NCBI GenBank assembly: GCA_017744605.1
Contig: JAGIAZ010000003.1
Coordinates: 62,001 to 126,000 of the forward strand
Length of the DNA stretch: 64,000 bases
Direction of reading: 5' to 3'
DNA from: Sphingobium sp.
GTDB taxonomy: Bacteria > Pseudomonadota > Alphaproteobacteria > Sphingomonadales > Sphingomonadaceae
Under the pieces are notes generated by a model. The model was not told the DNA's origin. It saw only the letters and a program-made list of their open reading frames with translations, and searched no databases. The translations under genes were made by a program, and so were the position numbers. Below are positions 45,949-58,455 of the stretch, piece after piece. How positions within the stretch are numbered: position 1 is the first letter of the stretch; every line of letters starts with the position of its first letter.

Positions 45949-47559
45949 TTACTGAGCGGGGTTCTTGCCGTCGAGATTATTCGACCAGCGTCTTCCCTCG
46001 CCCCAGAGTATGACCAGGAGTGCAAGCCCGACGACAGCGAGCGTGTACCAGAGACCGGCATATGGATTTCCCGACTTTGCGACCATGTAGCTGGCAATCA
46101 GCGGCAGGAACCCCCCGAAGTAGCCAGTGCCGATATGATAAGGAATAGACATTGACGAATAACGAACGGCCGGCGGGAACATTTCACAGAGCAATGCAGC
46201 GACCGGTCCGAAGGTCATGCCGGCCAGGAACGAGAGCGCCACAACCGCCAGGAAAATGACGAGAAGATTGGCGAAAGGCGGCGTCTGGGGCGTCAGGTCG
46301 TAACCCGCCGCCTTGATCGCCGCATCGACCGAGTCATTGTCCGTCGCGGTCGGGACATTGCCGATCGTGACGGCGAGCGCCCCGCCCTGGTGCAACGTAT
46401 AGGACAGGCCCTTGCTGGCGAGATGGTCGAGCACCTTGGCGCAGGGAGTCGTCTGCTTGCGCGAGAAGGAGGACGCGAAGGGGTCATAATCGCACTGCGA
46501 GCCGGAAACAACGATCGGCGCGCGTGCCGTGGCCTGCGCAAGGCCGGGATTGGCCTGGCTGCCGATCAGCCAGAACAAGGGCATGAGCAGGACAAGCGTC
46601 AGTGCATAACCCGTGCCTATGACGCGCCGTCGTCCAAGCTTGTCGGAGAGATGGCCGAACAGGATGAACCAGCCCGCGCCGATGGCCGTGCCCAGGGCCA
46701 CCGTAATCTGCGCCGTCGTGCCCATGACCTTCATCGGACCGGTCAGGAATGACAGCACCTGAAAATTGGCGGTGTACCAGATAACGGTGAGACCCGCGGC
46801 CACGCCGAATAGCGCGACGGTCAGGCGGCGGCCATTGCCGGGATAGGTGAAGCTCTCGACGAACGGGTTCTTGGCGCGCTTGCCGGTCGCCTTCAACTCC
46901 TCGAACACCGGGCTCTCGCTGAGCTTCGCGCGCATGTAGACGGACACGGCGAGCAGGATGATCGAGATCAGAAACGGCACACGCCAGCCCCAGTTGTCCC
47001 ATGTCTCGGTGCTCATGACGCCCTTGCACCCGAGGACGACGAGCAGGCTGAGGATGAAGCCGCCCACCACCGCCGCCTGGATGAAGCTCGTATAGAAGCC
47101 AGACCGCCCGTCGGGCGCATGTTCGGCGACATAGATGGCGGCACCCCCATATTCGCCACCGAGCGCCAGCCCCTGACAAATGCGGAGCAGCAGGACGATG
47201 ACGGGCGCGGCAAAGCCGATCGATGCCGCCGAAGGCACGAGGCCGACGCCCGCCGTGGCGACGCCCATCAGCGTGATGGTGGCGAGAAAGGTATATTTGC
47301 GGCCGAGCTTGTCGCCGAGATAGCCGAACAGGATGGCGCCCAATGGCCGGAAGCCGAAGCCGACGGCAAAGCCGAGCCAAGCCAGTAGTGTCTGCACGGT
47401 CTCGCTGCCGGTCGGGAAGAAGGTGCGGCCGATGATGCCCGCTGTCGCCAGCGTCCCGTAGATGAAGAAGTCGTACCACTCGAAGATCGTGCCGAGCGCC
47501 GAAGCACTGATGACCAGCGGGATGGATTGTCTTTTTTCCGAACCGTCCGCGCTCGCCAT
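45949..47559 (-). CDS. MFS transporter, metabolite:H+ symporter (MHS) type, with large periplasmic loop
   Basis: About 536 residues and 12 membrane helices. EWYDFFIYGTLA near the N-terminus and GYLGDKLGRKYTFL (MFS signature) mark the MHS group, with a second signature GHLSDKLGRRRVIG after helix 6. Between helices 9 and 10 lies an unusual polar insert of about 85 residues (GSQANPGLAQATARAPIVVS through YDLTPQTPPF) with two Cys that could form a disulfide. Organic-acid or amino-acid uptake is likely, substrate unknown. ATG 47559 follows AGGGGAG; 47580 is the alternative. Co-transcribed with alr. Confidence 0.9.
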   Translation of the reverse strand: MASADGSEKRQSIPLVISASALGTIFEWYDFFIYGTLATAGIIGRTFFPTGSETVQTLLAWLGFAVGFGFRPLGAILFGYLGDKLGRKYTFLATITLMGVATAGVGLVPSAASIGFAAPVIVLLLRICQGLALGGEYGGAAIYVAEHAPDGRSGFYTSFIQAAVVGGFILSLLVVLGCKGVMSTETWDNWGWRVPFLISIILLAVSVYMRAKLSESPVFEELKATGKRAKNPFVESFTYPGNGRRLTVALFGVAAGLTVIWYTANFQVLSFLTGPMKVMGTTAQITVALGTAIGAGWFILFGHLSDKLGRRRVIGTGYALTLVLLMPLFWLIGSQANPGLAQATARAPIVVSGSQCDYDPFASSFSRKQTTPCAKVLDHLASKGLSYTLHQGGALAVTIGNVPTATDNDSVDAAIKAAGYDLTPQTPPFANLLVIFLAVVALSFLAGMTFGPVAALLCEMFPPAVRYSSMSIPYHIGTGYFGGFLPLIASYMVAKSGNPYAGLWYTLAVVGLALLVILWGEGRRWSNNLDGKNPAQ

Positions 47560-47655
47560 GCTCTCCCCTTCGCTCTTCAATCAGGCTCTGGGGACATATG
47601 TCCGATTTGCGACCGCAGCGCTATGGGCTCTTCGCGAAGCCGCCGAAAACGGCAA

Positions 47656-49674
<2,019 letters not shown>

Positions 49675-49693
49675 ACTGCCGCACTCCCTGCCC

Positions 49694-49784
49694 CGTCACC
49701 CTGAACTTGTTTCAGGGTCCATCCGTCGTCGGCAACCGAAAGGCGCGATCGCGACATGGATGCTGAAACAAGTTCAGCATGACG
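49694..49784. repeat. REP-type inverted repeat between bioB and pccA
   Basis: CGTCACCCTGAACTTGTTTC and the following AGGGTCCAT at 49694-49722 are matched in inverse at 49756-49784 (ATGGATGCTGAAACAAGTTC, AGCATGACG), so arms of about 29 bp flank a 33-bp spacer. It is a REPIN-like palindrome that fills most of the 124-bp gap. Confidence 0.75.
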
Positions 49785-49798
49785 AGGTGCGTGGGAAA

Positions 49799-50809
49799 TC
49801 ACTCCGCCGCTTCCTCCAGATGCCCGTGCGGTGCGGCCTGCATCGCCACCACCCCGAGCTTCGCGAACAAGGCCGCATCCTTGTCGTCGCCGGCATTGGG
49901 CGTGGTCAGCAGCTTGTCGCCGGTGAAGATGCTGTTGGCGCCGGCCATGAAGCAGAGCGCTTGGGCGGCCTCGCTCATGCTCTCGCGCCCCGCGCTGAGC
50001 CGCACCATCGAACGCGGCATGGTGATGCGCGCCACGGCCACCGTGCGCACGAACTCGATCTCGTCGATCTTCGCGAGCGGCGTGTCGGCGAGCATGTCGC
50101 CCAGCACCGTGCCCTTGACCGGCACCAGCGCGTTGATCGGTACGCTCTCGGGATGCGGCATGGTGCTGAGCGCGTGAATGAAGCCGATGCGGTCGCTGCG
50201 CGTCTCGCCCATGCCGACAATGCCGCCGCAGCAGACGTTGATGCCCGCCGCGCGCACCGCTTCCAGCGTGTCGATCCGGTCCGCGAAGGTCCGCGTCGTG
50301 ATGACCTCGCCATATTTTTCCGGCGCGGTGTCGATATTGTGGTTGTAATAATCGAGGCCCGCATCGGCGAGCATGTCCGCCTGCTTCGGGGTCAGCATGC
50401 CGAGCGTCATGCAGGTCTCCATACCCATGGCCCGCACGCCCTTCACCATCTCGACGAGGGCGGGCATGTCCTTGTCCTTGGGATTGCGCCAGGCCGCGCC
50501 CATGCAAAAGCGGCCCGAGCCATGATCCTTGGCCTGGGCGGCCGACTGGAGCACCGCCTGCACATCCATGAGCTTGGTGGCCTTGAGGCCGCTTTCGGCA
50601 TGGGCCGACTGGTTGCAATAGCCGCAATCCTCGGGACAACCGCCGGTCTTGATCGACAACAGGGTGGAGAGCTGGACCTCGTTGCGCGGATGGTTCGCGC
50701 GGTGGACGGTCTGCGCCTCGAACATGAGATCCATGAAAGGCATGTCGAACAGGGTGGTAATCTCGTCGCGCGTCCAGTCGGTACGGGGTTCGGTCATCGG
50801 CAGGGTCAT
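49799..50809 (-). CDS. bioB: Biotin synthase
   Basis: A 336-residue radical SAM enzyme that converts dethiobiotin to biotin. The radical SAM Cys triad C58, C62 and C65 is in [50 protein letters not shown] and [15 protein letters not shown] sequence ([16 protein letters not shown]) hold [2Fe-2S] ligands. [17 protein letters not shown] is the C-terminal motif. It lies between mcm (6 bp upstream) and pccA rather than with bioFDA genes, so it is co-transcribed with the carboxylase that needs biotin. Confidence 0.96.
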   Translation of the reverse strand: MTLPMTEPRTDWTRDEITTLFDMPFMDLMFEAQTVHRANHPRNEVQLSTLLSIKTGGCPEDCGYCNQSAHAESGLKATKLMDVQAVLQSAAQAKDHGSGRFCMGAAWRNPKDKDMPALVEMVKGVRAMGMETCMTLGMLTPKQADMLADAGLDYYNHNIDTAPEKYGEVITTRTFADRIDTLEAVRAAGINVCCGGIVGMGETRSDRIGFIHALSTMPHPESVPINALVPVKGTVLGDMLADTPLAKIDEIEFVRTVAVARITMPRSMVRLSAGRESMSEAAQALCFMAGANSIFTGDKLLTTPNAGDDKDAALFAKLGVVAMQAAPHGHLEEAAE

Positions 50810-50815
50810 CTCTTT

Positions 50816-52972
50816 TCAGCTCGCTTTGGGCGGCAGATTGTGGCCGAGCAGGCGCAGTACATCCTCGGCTGCGTCCAGCACATTGCTGCCCGGGCCATAA
50901 ATGCCCTGCACGCCGGCGTCACGCAGAACCTCATAATCCTGCGGGGGAATGACGCCGCCGGCAATCACGCGGATGTCGGCGCGGCCGGCGGCGCGCAGAT
51001 GCTCGATGAGTTCGGGAATCAGCGTCTTGTGGCCGCCCGCGAGGCTCGACGCGCCGACCAGGTCGACACCTTTGTCGATCGCCAGCGCAGCGGTCTCGGT
51101 CGGCGTCTGGAACAGGGGGCCGGGGATCACCTCGAACCCCATGTCGCCAAAGGCCGAGGCGATGAGGTTGGCACCGCGATCATGGCCGTCCTGGCCCATC
51201 TTGGCGACGAGGATGCGCGGCGATCGCCCGAGGCGGCGCCCGACGGCGGCCACGCCATCGAGGATCTGCGCCCAGCGCGCGTCGCCTTGATGAGCGCCGC
51301 CATAGATGCCGCTGACCGGCTCGGGGACGGTCTCGTGGCGGCCGAACGCGGCTTCCATCGCGGCACTGATCTCACCCAGCGTGGCGCGAGCACGGGCGGC
51401 CTCGACGGCGAGGGCGAGGAGATTGGTTTCCAACTTTCCGTTCGTGTCGAGCGAAGAGGGCATGCGAGCCGCATCCTTCAGCGCCTCCAGCGCCGCTCTC
51501 ACCTTCGCCTCATCACGCGCCGCGCGCACCGCCGCCAGACGCTTCACCTGCCCCGCGCGCACGGCGGCATTGTCGACCTCGAGGATTTCCACCGCCGGCT
51601 CATTCTCCAGCCGATATGTGTTGACGCCGACGATCGTGTCTTCGCCGCGGTCGACGCGCGCCTGCCGGGCGGCGGCGGATTCCTCGATCATCGCCTTGGG
51701 CCAGCCGGCCGCCACCGCCTGCGTCATGCCGCCTTCAGCTTCGACGCGATCGATCAGCGCCTGCGCGGCGTCCGCCAGTTCGGCGGTCAAGGCCTCGACA
51801 TAATAGCTGCCGCCGAGCGGATCGACCACATGCCGGATACCGGCTTCCTCGGCGAGAATGATCTGTGTGTTGCGGGCGATGCGCGCCGAGAAATCGGTCG
51901 GCAGCGCCAAGGCCTCATCGAAACTATTGGTGTGAAGTGATTGGGTTCCCCCTAACACTGCCGCCAAGGCTTCCACAGTTGTCCGTACGATGTTGTTATA
52001 AGGGTCCTGTTCCGTGAGGGAGACCCCGGACGTCTGGCAATGGGTGCGCAACATGGTCGAGCGCGCGTCCTTCGCGCCCAGCTTTTCCATCGCCCGATGC
52101 CAGAGGATGCGCGCCGCGCGCAGCTTGGCGACCTCCATGAACAGGTTCATGCCAATGCCGAAGAAAAAGCTCAGCCGCGGCGCGAAGGCGTCGATATCGA
52201 GACCGGACTTCACGCCCTCGCGCACATAGGCAATGCCGTCGGCGATGGTGAAGGCCAGTTCCTGCACCGCCGTCGCCCCGGCCTCGTGCATATGATAGCC
52301 GGAGATGGAGATGCTGTTGAATTTGGGCATGTTCGCCGCGCAATAGGCGAAGATGTCCGAGACGATCCGCATGCTGGGCGCCGGCGGGTAGATGTAGGTG
52401 TTGCGGACCATGAACTCCTTGAGGATGTCGTTCTGGATGGTCCCTTCGAGCTTGTCCTGGCTGACGCCCTGTTCCTGCGCCGCGACGATGTAGAAGGCCA
52501 TGACCGGGATCACCGCGCCGTTCATGGTCATGCTGACGGACATCCGATCGAGCGGGATGCCGTCGAACAGGATCTTCATGTCCTCGACCGTGTCGATCGC
52601 GACGCCCGCCTTGCCGACATCGCCATGCACCCGCGGATGATCACTGTCATAGCCGCGATGCGTGGCGAGATCGAAGGCGACACTGAGCCCCTTCTGCCCG
52701 GCCGCGAGATTGCGGCGGTAGAAGGCGTTGGATTCCTCGGCCGTCGAGAAGCCGGCATATTGGCGGATCGTCCAGGCGCGCCCGGCATACATGGTCGCCC
52801 GCACGCCGCGCGCATAAGGCGCGAAGCCGGGCAGGCCGGGGTCTCCAGCGTCCGCGGCCGTGTAGAGCGGCTTGACGGCGATGCCCTCTGGCGTGCGCCA
52901 ATCAAGGTCGGCGCCCTTCACTTCCCTGGCCGCAAGCGCGCGCCAGTCTTCGATTGTCGGCTTGTCCGTCAT
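50816..52972 (-). CDS. scpA: Methylmalonyl-CoA mutase (single-chain, B12-dependent)
   Basis: A 718-residue homodimer-type mutase. The TIM-barrel domain (about 1-550) has [40 protein letters not shown] and [20 protein letters not shown]. The cobalamin-binding domain at the C-terminus has [20 protein letters not shown] with the DxHxxG motif, then [16 protein letters not shown]. It isomerises methylmalonyl-CoA to succinyl-CoA. The start codon overlaps the stop of the enoyl-CoA hydratase gene (ATGA). No MeaB-type chaperone gene is in the window. Confidence 0.97.
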   Translation of the reverse strand: MTDKPTIEDWRALAAREVKGADLDWRTPEGIAVKPLYTAADAGDPGLPGFAPYARGVRATMYAGRAWTIRQYAGFSTAEESNAFYRRNLAAGQKGLSVAFDLATHRGYDSDHPRVHGDVGKAGVAIDTVEDMKILFDGIPLDRMSVSMTMNGAVIPVMAFYIVAAQEQGVSQDKLEGTIQNDILKEFMVRNTYIYPPAPSMRIVSDIFAYCAANMPKFNSISISGYHMHEAGATAVQELAFTIADGIAYVREGVKSGLDIDAFAPRLSFFFGIGMNLFMEVAKLRAARILWHRAMEKLGAKDARSTMLRTHCQTSGVSLTEQDPYNNIVRTTVEALAAVLGGTQSLHTNSFDEALALPTDFSARIARNTQIILAEEAGIRHVVDPLGGSYYVEALTAELADAAQALIDRVEAEGGMTQAVAAGWPKAMIEESAAARQARVDRGEDTIVGVNTYRLENEPAVEILEVDNAAVRAGQVKRLAAVRAARDEAKVRAALEALKDAARMPSSLDTNGKLETNLLALAVEAARARATLGEISAAMEAAFGRHETVPEPVSGIYGGAHQGDARWAQILDGVAAVGRRLGRSPRILVAKMGQDGHDRGANLIASAFGDMGFEVIPGPLFQTPTETAALAIDKGVDLVGASSLAGGHKTLIPELIEHLRAAGRADIRVIAGGVIPPQDYEVLRDAGVQGIYGPGSNVLDAAEDVLRLLGHNLPPKAS

Positions 52973-53748
52973 CAGCGGCCCCTGAATTCAGGCAGGCGCT
53001 TCTCCCGGAAGGCGGTCACGCCCTCGCGAAAATCGGCCGTTTTGCCTGCCTCGCTCTGGTTGGCCGCCTCGAGCGCCAGCGTTTCCGCCTGCGTCAGATT
53101 GAGCGCGGCCGCGACCTGCTTGCGAATGAGGCCGATCGCCAGGCTCGGGCCGACCGCCAGCCGCCGCGCGATCGCCAACGCCTCATCGAACAGCGCCTCA
53201 TCGTCGACGATGCGCGCGACGAGACCGCAATCCCGCGCATCCTCGGCTGACATGCGCTCGCCGAGCAGCGCCATTTCCAGGGTCTTTGCGCGTCCGGCGC
53301 TCTTCGCGATCAGCCAGGTCGCGCCTGCATCCGGCACCAGACCGATATTGACGAAACCGAGCTGCAGATAGGCCGAGCGCGCCATGAGCACGATATCCGC
53401 CGCCAGCGCCAGCGCGACGCCGGCACCGACCGCGGGTCCATTGACCGCGCAGACGACCGGAATGTCGAGCGCGGCCAGCCGCGTCATCACCGGATGATAC
53501 CAGGCCTCCAGCGTCTCGCCGAGGTCCGCGACGATGCCGCCCTCGCCCGCCAGATCGGCGCCGGAGCAGAAGGCGCGGCCTTCGCCGGTGATCAGGACCG
53601 CGCGCGCGCCGGCGGCACAGGCGCGATCCAGTTCTGAAAGGAACAAACTTAACAGATTGGGTGTCAGGGCATTCAGCCTGTCTGGCCGATTGAGCCGCAT
53701 AATCGCGACATTTTCGTCGAGAGAGAGAAGAATCGACCGATCTGTCAA
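52972..53748 (-). CDS. Enoyl-CoA hydratase/isomerase family protein (PaaG-like)
   Basis: A 258-residue crotonase-fold enzyme. [20 protein letters not shown] is the N-terminal motif. The oxyanion-hole segments are [16 protein letters not shown] and [41 protein letters not shown] follows. The pattern is closest to PaaG-type enoyl-CoA isomerases. Its substrate in a propionate cluster is not evident. The start is TTG at 53748, overlapping the mce stop as TTGA, so it is translationally coupled. No better start exists upstream of the family motif. Confidence 0.88.
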   Translation of the reverse strand: MTDRSILLSLDENVAIMRLNRPDRLNALTPNLLSLFLSELDRACAAGARAVLITGEGRAFCSGADLAGEGGIVADLGETLEAWYHPVMTRLAALDIPVVCAVNGPAVGAGVALALAADIVLMARSAYLQLGFVNIGLVPDAGATWLIAKSAGRAKTLEMALLGERMSAEDARDCGLVARIVDDEALFDEALAIARRLAVGPSLAIGLIRKQVAAALNLTQAETLALEAANQSEAGKTADFREGVTAFREKRLPEFRGR

Positions 53749-54185
53749 TGCTTGTCCCCTTTCGGACTCTCCATGATCTCCGTCAGCACGCCCATCATAT
53801 CCCTGGGATGGACGAAGAAGACCGGCATACCATGCGCCCCGATGCGCGTCTCGCCGAGCACGCGCTTGCCCTGGCCTTCGAACCAGGCGCGGGCCGCCAC
53901 GATATCCGGCACTTCATAGCAGAGATGATGCTGGCCACCTGCGGGGTTCTTCGCGAGGAAGCCCGCGACGGGGGAGTCCGGGCCCAGCGGCTCAAGCAAC
54001 TCGATCTGCGTGCCTTCCGTGCCGCCCGGCCCCGGCGTCTCGACGAAACAGACCCGCACGCCCTGTACCGGCATGTCGAACGGCGCCCGGATCAGCTGCG
54101 CGCCCATGATCTCGCGATAGAAAGCAATGCTCTCGTCGATCGACGGCGTCGCGATGCCGACATGGTTGAGGCGACCGAGGATCAT
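53745..54185 (-). CDS. mce: Methylmalonyl-CoA epimerase
   Basis: A 146-residue vicinal-oxygen-chelate enzyme that interconverts (S)- and (R)-methylmalonyl-CoA between carboxylase and mutase. Metal-ligand segments are visible: RLNHVGIATPSIDESIAFY, then TQIELLEPLG, GGQHHLCYEVPDI and MGVLTEIMES. Start MILGRLNHVGIA is the family N-terminus. The frame stays open to 54326, but that extension is translated palindromic repeat and not gene sequence. It is coupled to the downstream crotonase gene by a TTGA overlap. Confidence 0.95.
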   Translation of the reverse strand: MILGRLNHVGIATPSIDESIAFYREIMGAQLIRAPFDMPVQGVRVCFVETPGPGGTEGTQIELLEPLGPDSPVAGFLAKNPAGGQHHLCYEVPDIVAARAWFEGQGKRVLGETRIGAHGMPVFFVHPRDMMGVLTEIMESPKGDKH

Positions 54186-54197
54186 GGCACTCGCCTC

Positions 54198-54281
54198 GTC
54201 ATTGCGAGGCGCCGAAGGCGATGCGGCAATCCATCTCCCGACATCGCCCCCATGGATTGCTTCGCTTCGCTCGCAATGACG
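54198..54281. repeat. REPIN-type palindromic repeat, copy 1
   Basis: CGTCATTGCGAGGCGCCGAA, then GGCAATCCAT; after a short spacer it is mirrored by ATGGATTGCTTCGCTTCGCT and CGCAATGACG. It is a full inverted dimer, directly upstream of mce. The same family recurs at 54297, 54656 and 58931. Confidence 0.88.
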
Positions 54282-54296
54282 AAAAGTTCCCCGCAT

Positions 54297-54332
54297 GTCA
54301 TTGCGAGGAGGGGAGCGACGAAGCAATCCAGA
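54297..54332. repeat. REP half-unit, copy 2, abutting the GIY-YIG gene 3' end
   Basis: GTCATTGCGAGGAGGGGAGC followed by GACGAAGCAATCCAG is a single left-hand unit of the 54198-54281 repeat. It ends about 7 bp before the stop codon of the GIY-YIG gene. Confidence 0.85.
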
Positions 54333-54338
54333 GACGTC

Positions 54339-54632
54339 TCAGCCGAGCGCAATCGTCTCATAGAGATCCTTCCAGTCCGGATTGAAGTTCTGGATCAATG
54401 CCAATTTCTTGGCACGAGAACCAGCTTTGAGCTGCTTTTCGCGCAAAATGGCGGCCTCCATCGTGGGCGCCATTTCGAACCACACCAGCATCTTGCAGCC
54501 ATAGCGCTGCGTGAAGCCGTCAGCGACTCCTTCGCGATGTTGCCAGGCACGCTGCGGCAGATTGGACGTCACTCCGGTATAGAGCGTGCCGTTACGCTTG
54601 TTCGCCACGATATAGACTGCGGGCTGCTTCAT
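54339..54632 (-). CDS. GIY-YIG nuclease domain protein
   Basis: A 97-residue single-domain GIY-YIG protein (UPF0213/YhbQ-like). AVYIVANKRNGTLYTGVTSN is the (G)IY...YIG core, here VYI and LYTG. LPQRAWQHREGVADGFT holds the catalytic Arg and following His. The Glu region is MEAAILREKQLKAG. NPDWKDLYETI is the usual ending of the YhbQ-like group. It lies inside the propionate operon, between the unknown gene at 54795 and mce, and is bracketed by palindromic repeat copies on both sides, which suggests arrival as a repeat-gene module. Its role is unknown; substrate may be branched or repeat DNA. Confidence 0.9.
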   Translation of the reverse strand: MKQPAVYIVANKRNGTLYTGVTSNLPQRAWQHREGVADGFTQRYGCKMLVWFEMAPTMEAAILREKQLKAGSRAKKLALIQNFNPDWKDLYETIALG

Positions 54633-54655
54633 CGCTGACCCCGAATGTCTTCATA

Positions 54656-54739
54656 CGTCATTGCGAGGAGCCGAAGGCGGCGTGGCAATCATTTCCCGAT
54701 GTCGCCCCGATGGATTGCTTCGCTTCGCTCGCAATGACG
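54656..54739. repeat. REPIN-type palindromic repeat, copy 3, upstream of the GIY-YIG gene
   Basis: CGTCATTGCGAGGAGCCGAA and GGCAATCATTTCCCG, with mirror half TGGATTGCTTCGCTTCGCTC and GCAATGACG. It is a full inverted dimer that starts 24 bp upstream of the GIY-YIG start codon. Confidence 0.88.
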
Positions 54740-54794
54740 GCGCGCCTGGAGTTCGAATGCATCGCGATGCCGACCTGGTAGAGGCGGCTGAGGA

Positions 54795-55191
54795 TCATCC
54801 GTCTCTCCCGAGCATTTCTTTTACTTTTCCGATTGCTGCCTTCCCGAAGAGACTCTGAAGCATCTCAAACGAAGCCTCCTGCTCGGGAGAGGAAAAAAGA
54901 AGGCAAGAATGAGCTTTCAGATCACCACCCCGCGCATCGCTGACCACGATTCCCGCACGCTGGGCCTGCCAGATCGGACGCCAGAAACGTCTGACAATCA
55001 CTCGGTCAGGGCCAATTCGGATCTCCAGAGTGGCATAATATAACCAAGCCGAGATCCAAATCAGAGCGCTAAGCAGGCCCGACAAAATTGCTCCTCCGAG
55101 CGCCGCATAGGCTGAGAGCAAGGCCGCACCGAGGAAGATGACGGCGAGACCAATTCTGCTGGACGCGCCTGTGGCCAGTCGCACTTCGGGC

Positions 55192-55211
<20 letters not shown>
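54795..55211 (-). CDS. Hypothetical membrane protein with two TM segments
   Basis: A 138-residue protein. Residues about 20-38 and 42-60 are hydrophobic ([20 protein letters not shown] and [17 protein letters not shown]). They are followed by a soluble beta-rich part ([20 protein letters not shown]) that looks PH-like; this is inference only. Its start overlaps the last 20 bp of pccB, so it is translated from the pccB transcript. I do not recognise a function; position suggests a clade-specific accessory of the cluster. Confidence 0.7.
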
Positions 55212-56730
<1,519 letters not shown>

Positions 56731-56739
56731 GCAGCCCCC

Positions 56740-56888
56740 TTTGTAAATTCACAAACTCCGCATAATTTGCAAATTCTCGAAAATTGCGCATCGTGCAAAT
56801 CTTGCTCTGAGCAAAGTATCGCTTAGAACAGTTGCTGTCACGCGCATATTTTGCGAATTTGCAGAGTAGACATTTCGCATTTTGCATA
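56740..56888. promoter_or_regulatory. Array of TTTGCAAA-like boxes between pccB and its regulator (ScfR/PccR operator candidates)
   Basis: The 172-bp gap contains TTTGTAAATTCACAAA (56740-56755), a perfect palindrome TTTGCAAA (56766-56773), GTGCAAAT (56793-56800), tandem TTTGCGAA-TTTGCAGA (56850-56865), and TTTCGCAT-TTTGCATA-TTACGCAA (56873-56896). PccR of Rhodobacter, a regulator of the same family, is reported to use TTTGCAAA-type sites in front of pccB. The gap is markedly AT-rich compared with its surroundings. Confidence 0.7.
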
Positions 56889-56902
56889 TTACGCAATAGG
56901 CT

Positions 56903-58318
56903 ATGGCACGCGGAAATCGACTCTTCATTGGACCAAAAGTCCGCCAACTCCGGCTCGACAATCGGATGGACCAAAAGGCCATGGCCGGGATGCTCGGCAT
57001 CTCCGTCTCCTATCTCTCGCAGCTCGAGAATGATGATCGGCCTTTGACGGCGAAGGTCAAGGCCGCGCTTGCATCCGCCTTCCCGCTCGATTGGACCAGC
57101 TTCGATGAACGGCAGGAAGAACAGTTGCTCGGCGCATTCAATTGGGCGCTCAACGATCCGACGGCCGGCACGGCGCCGCCCGACGCGGAGCGGGCCGAGC
57201 GGCTGCATTTGCAGTTCCCCGATTTCGCGGCTCGCTATGTCGATCTGCATCACGCGCTGAAGCAGACGCGCGAACGGCTGGCCATGACGGACGAGGCGAT
57301 CGGCGCCGAAGCGACCCCTGCCGCACGCGCGCCTTGGGAGCTGGTGCGCGACTGGTGGCACGCAGCAGGCAATTACGTGCACGAGCTCGATGTCGCCGCC
57401 GAGGATCTGCACGCCGAATTTGGCCTCGACGGCACAAATAACGGCGCGCGGCTGGCAGCGGCGCTCAGCGAACGCCATGGCTGCCGCAGCCGCCTCTCGG
57501 AGACGCCGGCAGGGACGATGCGCGCCTACGACGCCGAGTCCAACAGCCTGACGGTCAGTGCCGCCCTCTCCGCGCCCAGCCGCGCTTTCCATCTCGCCAA
57601 TCAGCTGATGCTGTTCGAACTCGGCGCCGACATGTGCCGGATCGCCACCGACGCGCAGCTCGGCGACAGCGTCGCGGAGGAACTCCTGCTGCTCGGCCTC
57701 GCCAACTATGCGGCCGGCGCGCTGGTCATGCCCTATGCCGCCTTCCGGGCAAGCGCGCGGGAGATGCGGCATGATATCGACCCCCTCTCCCGTCTCTACG
57801 GCGTCAGCTTCGAGCAGGCCTGCCACCGGCTCTCGACCCTGCAGCGCGCGGGCCAGCGCGGCATTCCGTTCTTCTTCTGCCGCATCGACATGGCCGGCAA
57901 CATCACCAAGCGGCACAGCGCGACGCGCCTGCAATTTGCGCGTTTCGGCGGGAGTTGCCCGCTCTGGGCGGTGCACGAGGCGGTCGCGATCCCCGATCGG
58001 ATCGTCGTCCAGCTCGCGGAAATGCCGGACGGCGTGCGCTATGTCTCGATGGCCAAGGGCCTGGTGAAACCATCGGGCAGCTATGCGCGCGCGCCGCGGC
58101 GCTATGCGGTGGCACTGGGCTGCGAGGCCGAACATGCCGCCAGCTTCATCTATGCCGATGGCTTGCGGCACAATGACGAGGCCGCTGCGACCCCGATCGG
58201 TCCCGGTTGCCGGCTCTGTCCGCGCTCGGAGTGCGACCAGCGCGCTTTTCCGCCACTCGACCGGACGATCTATATCGACCCCGACCATCGCGGCATGGTT
58301 CCCTACAGCTTCGCTTGA
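56903..58318 (+). CDS. Short-chain fatty acyl-CoA regulator (ScfR/PccR/RamB-type XRE regulator)
   Basis: A 471-residue regulator. The N-terminal XRE helix-turn-helix (about 10-60) is VRQLRLDNRMDQKAMAGMLG and ISVSYLSQLENDDRPLT. A central ImmA/IrrE-like segment without an intact HExxH has AFHLANQLMLFELGADMCRI. The C-terminal sensor domain has GPGCRLCPRSECDQRAFP, a CxxCxxxxC cluster typical of this group. It probably senses propionyl-CoA or a related acyl-CoA and controls pccB, from which it diverges. The TTTGCAAA-like array is its likely site. Confidence 0.92.
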   Translation: MARGNRLFIGPKVRQLRLDNRMDQKAMAGMLGISVSYLSQLENDDRPLTAKVKAALASAFPLDWTSFDERQEEQLLGAFNWALNDPTAGTAPPDAERAERLHLQFPDFAARYVDLHHALKQTRERLAMTDEAIGAEATPAARAPWELVRDWWHAAGNYVHELDVAAEDLHAEFGLDGTNNGARLAAALSERHGCRSRLSETPAGTMRAYDAESNSLTVSAALSAPSRAFHLANQLMLFELGADMCRIATDAQLGDSVAEELLLLGLANYAAGALVMPYAAFRASAREMRHDIDPLSRLYGVSFEQACHRLSTLQRAGQRGIPFFFCRIDMAGNITKRHSATRLQFARFGGSCPLWAVHEAVAIPDRIVVQLAEMPDGVRYVSMAKGLVKPSGSYARAPRRYAVALGCEAEHAASFIYADGLRHNDEAAATPIGPGCRLCPRSECDQRAFPPLDRTIYIDPDHRGMVPYSFA

Positions 58319-58455
58319 GCCGCCGGCCGCGTCCCGGCGATGTGCCCAAGACAACACAGCATTTGGTGAATGGCCTGTTGACCATATCCGGCAGGCCGGC
58401 CTTTACCATCTTCGGGCGACCACGGATCATGGAGCAATCCCTGTGGAGGGAAGCC

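Noticed and set aside
54186-54326. N-terminal extension of the methylmalonyl-CoA epimerase reading HCERSEAIHGGDVGRW
   Set aside because: This is the translation of a palindromic dispersed repeat, a well-known source of false protein extensions. The family N-terminus begins at MILGRLNHVGIA.
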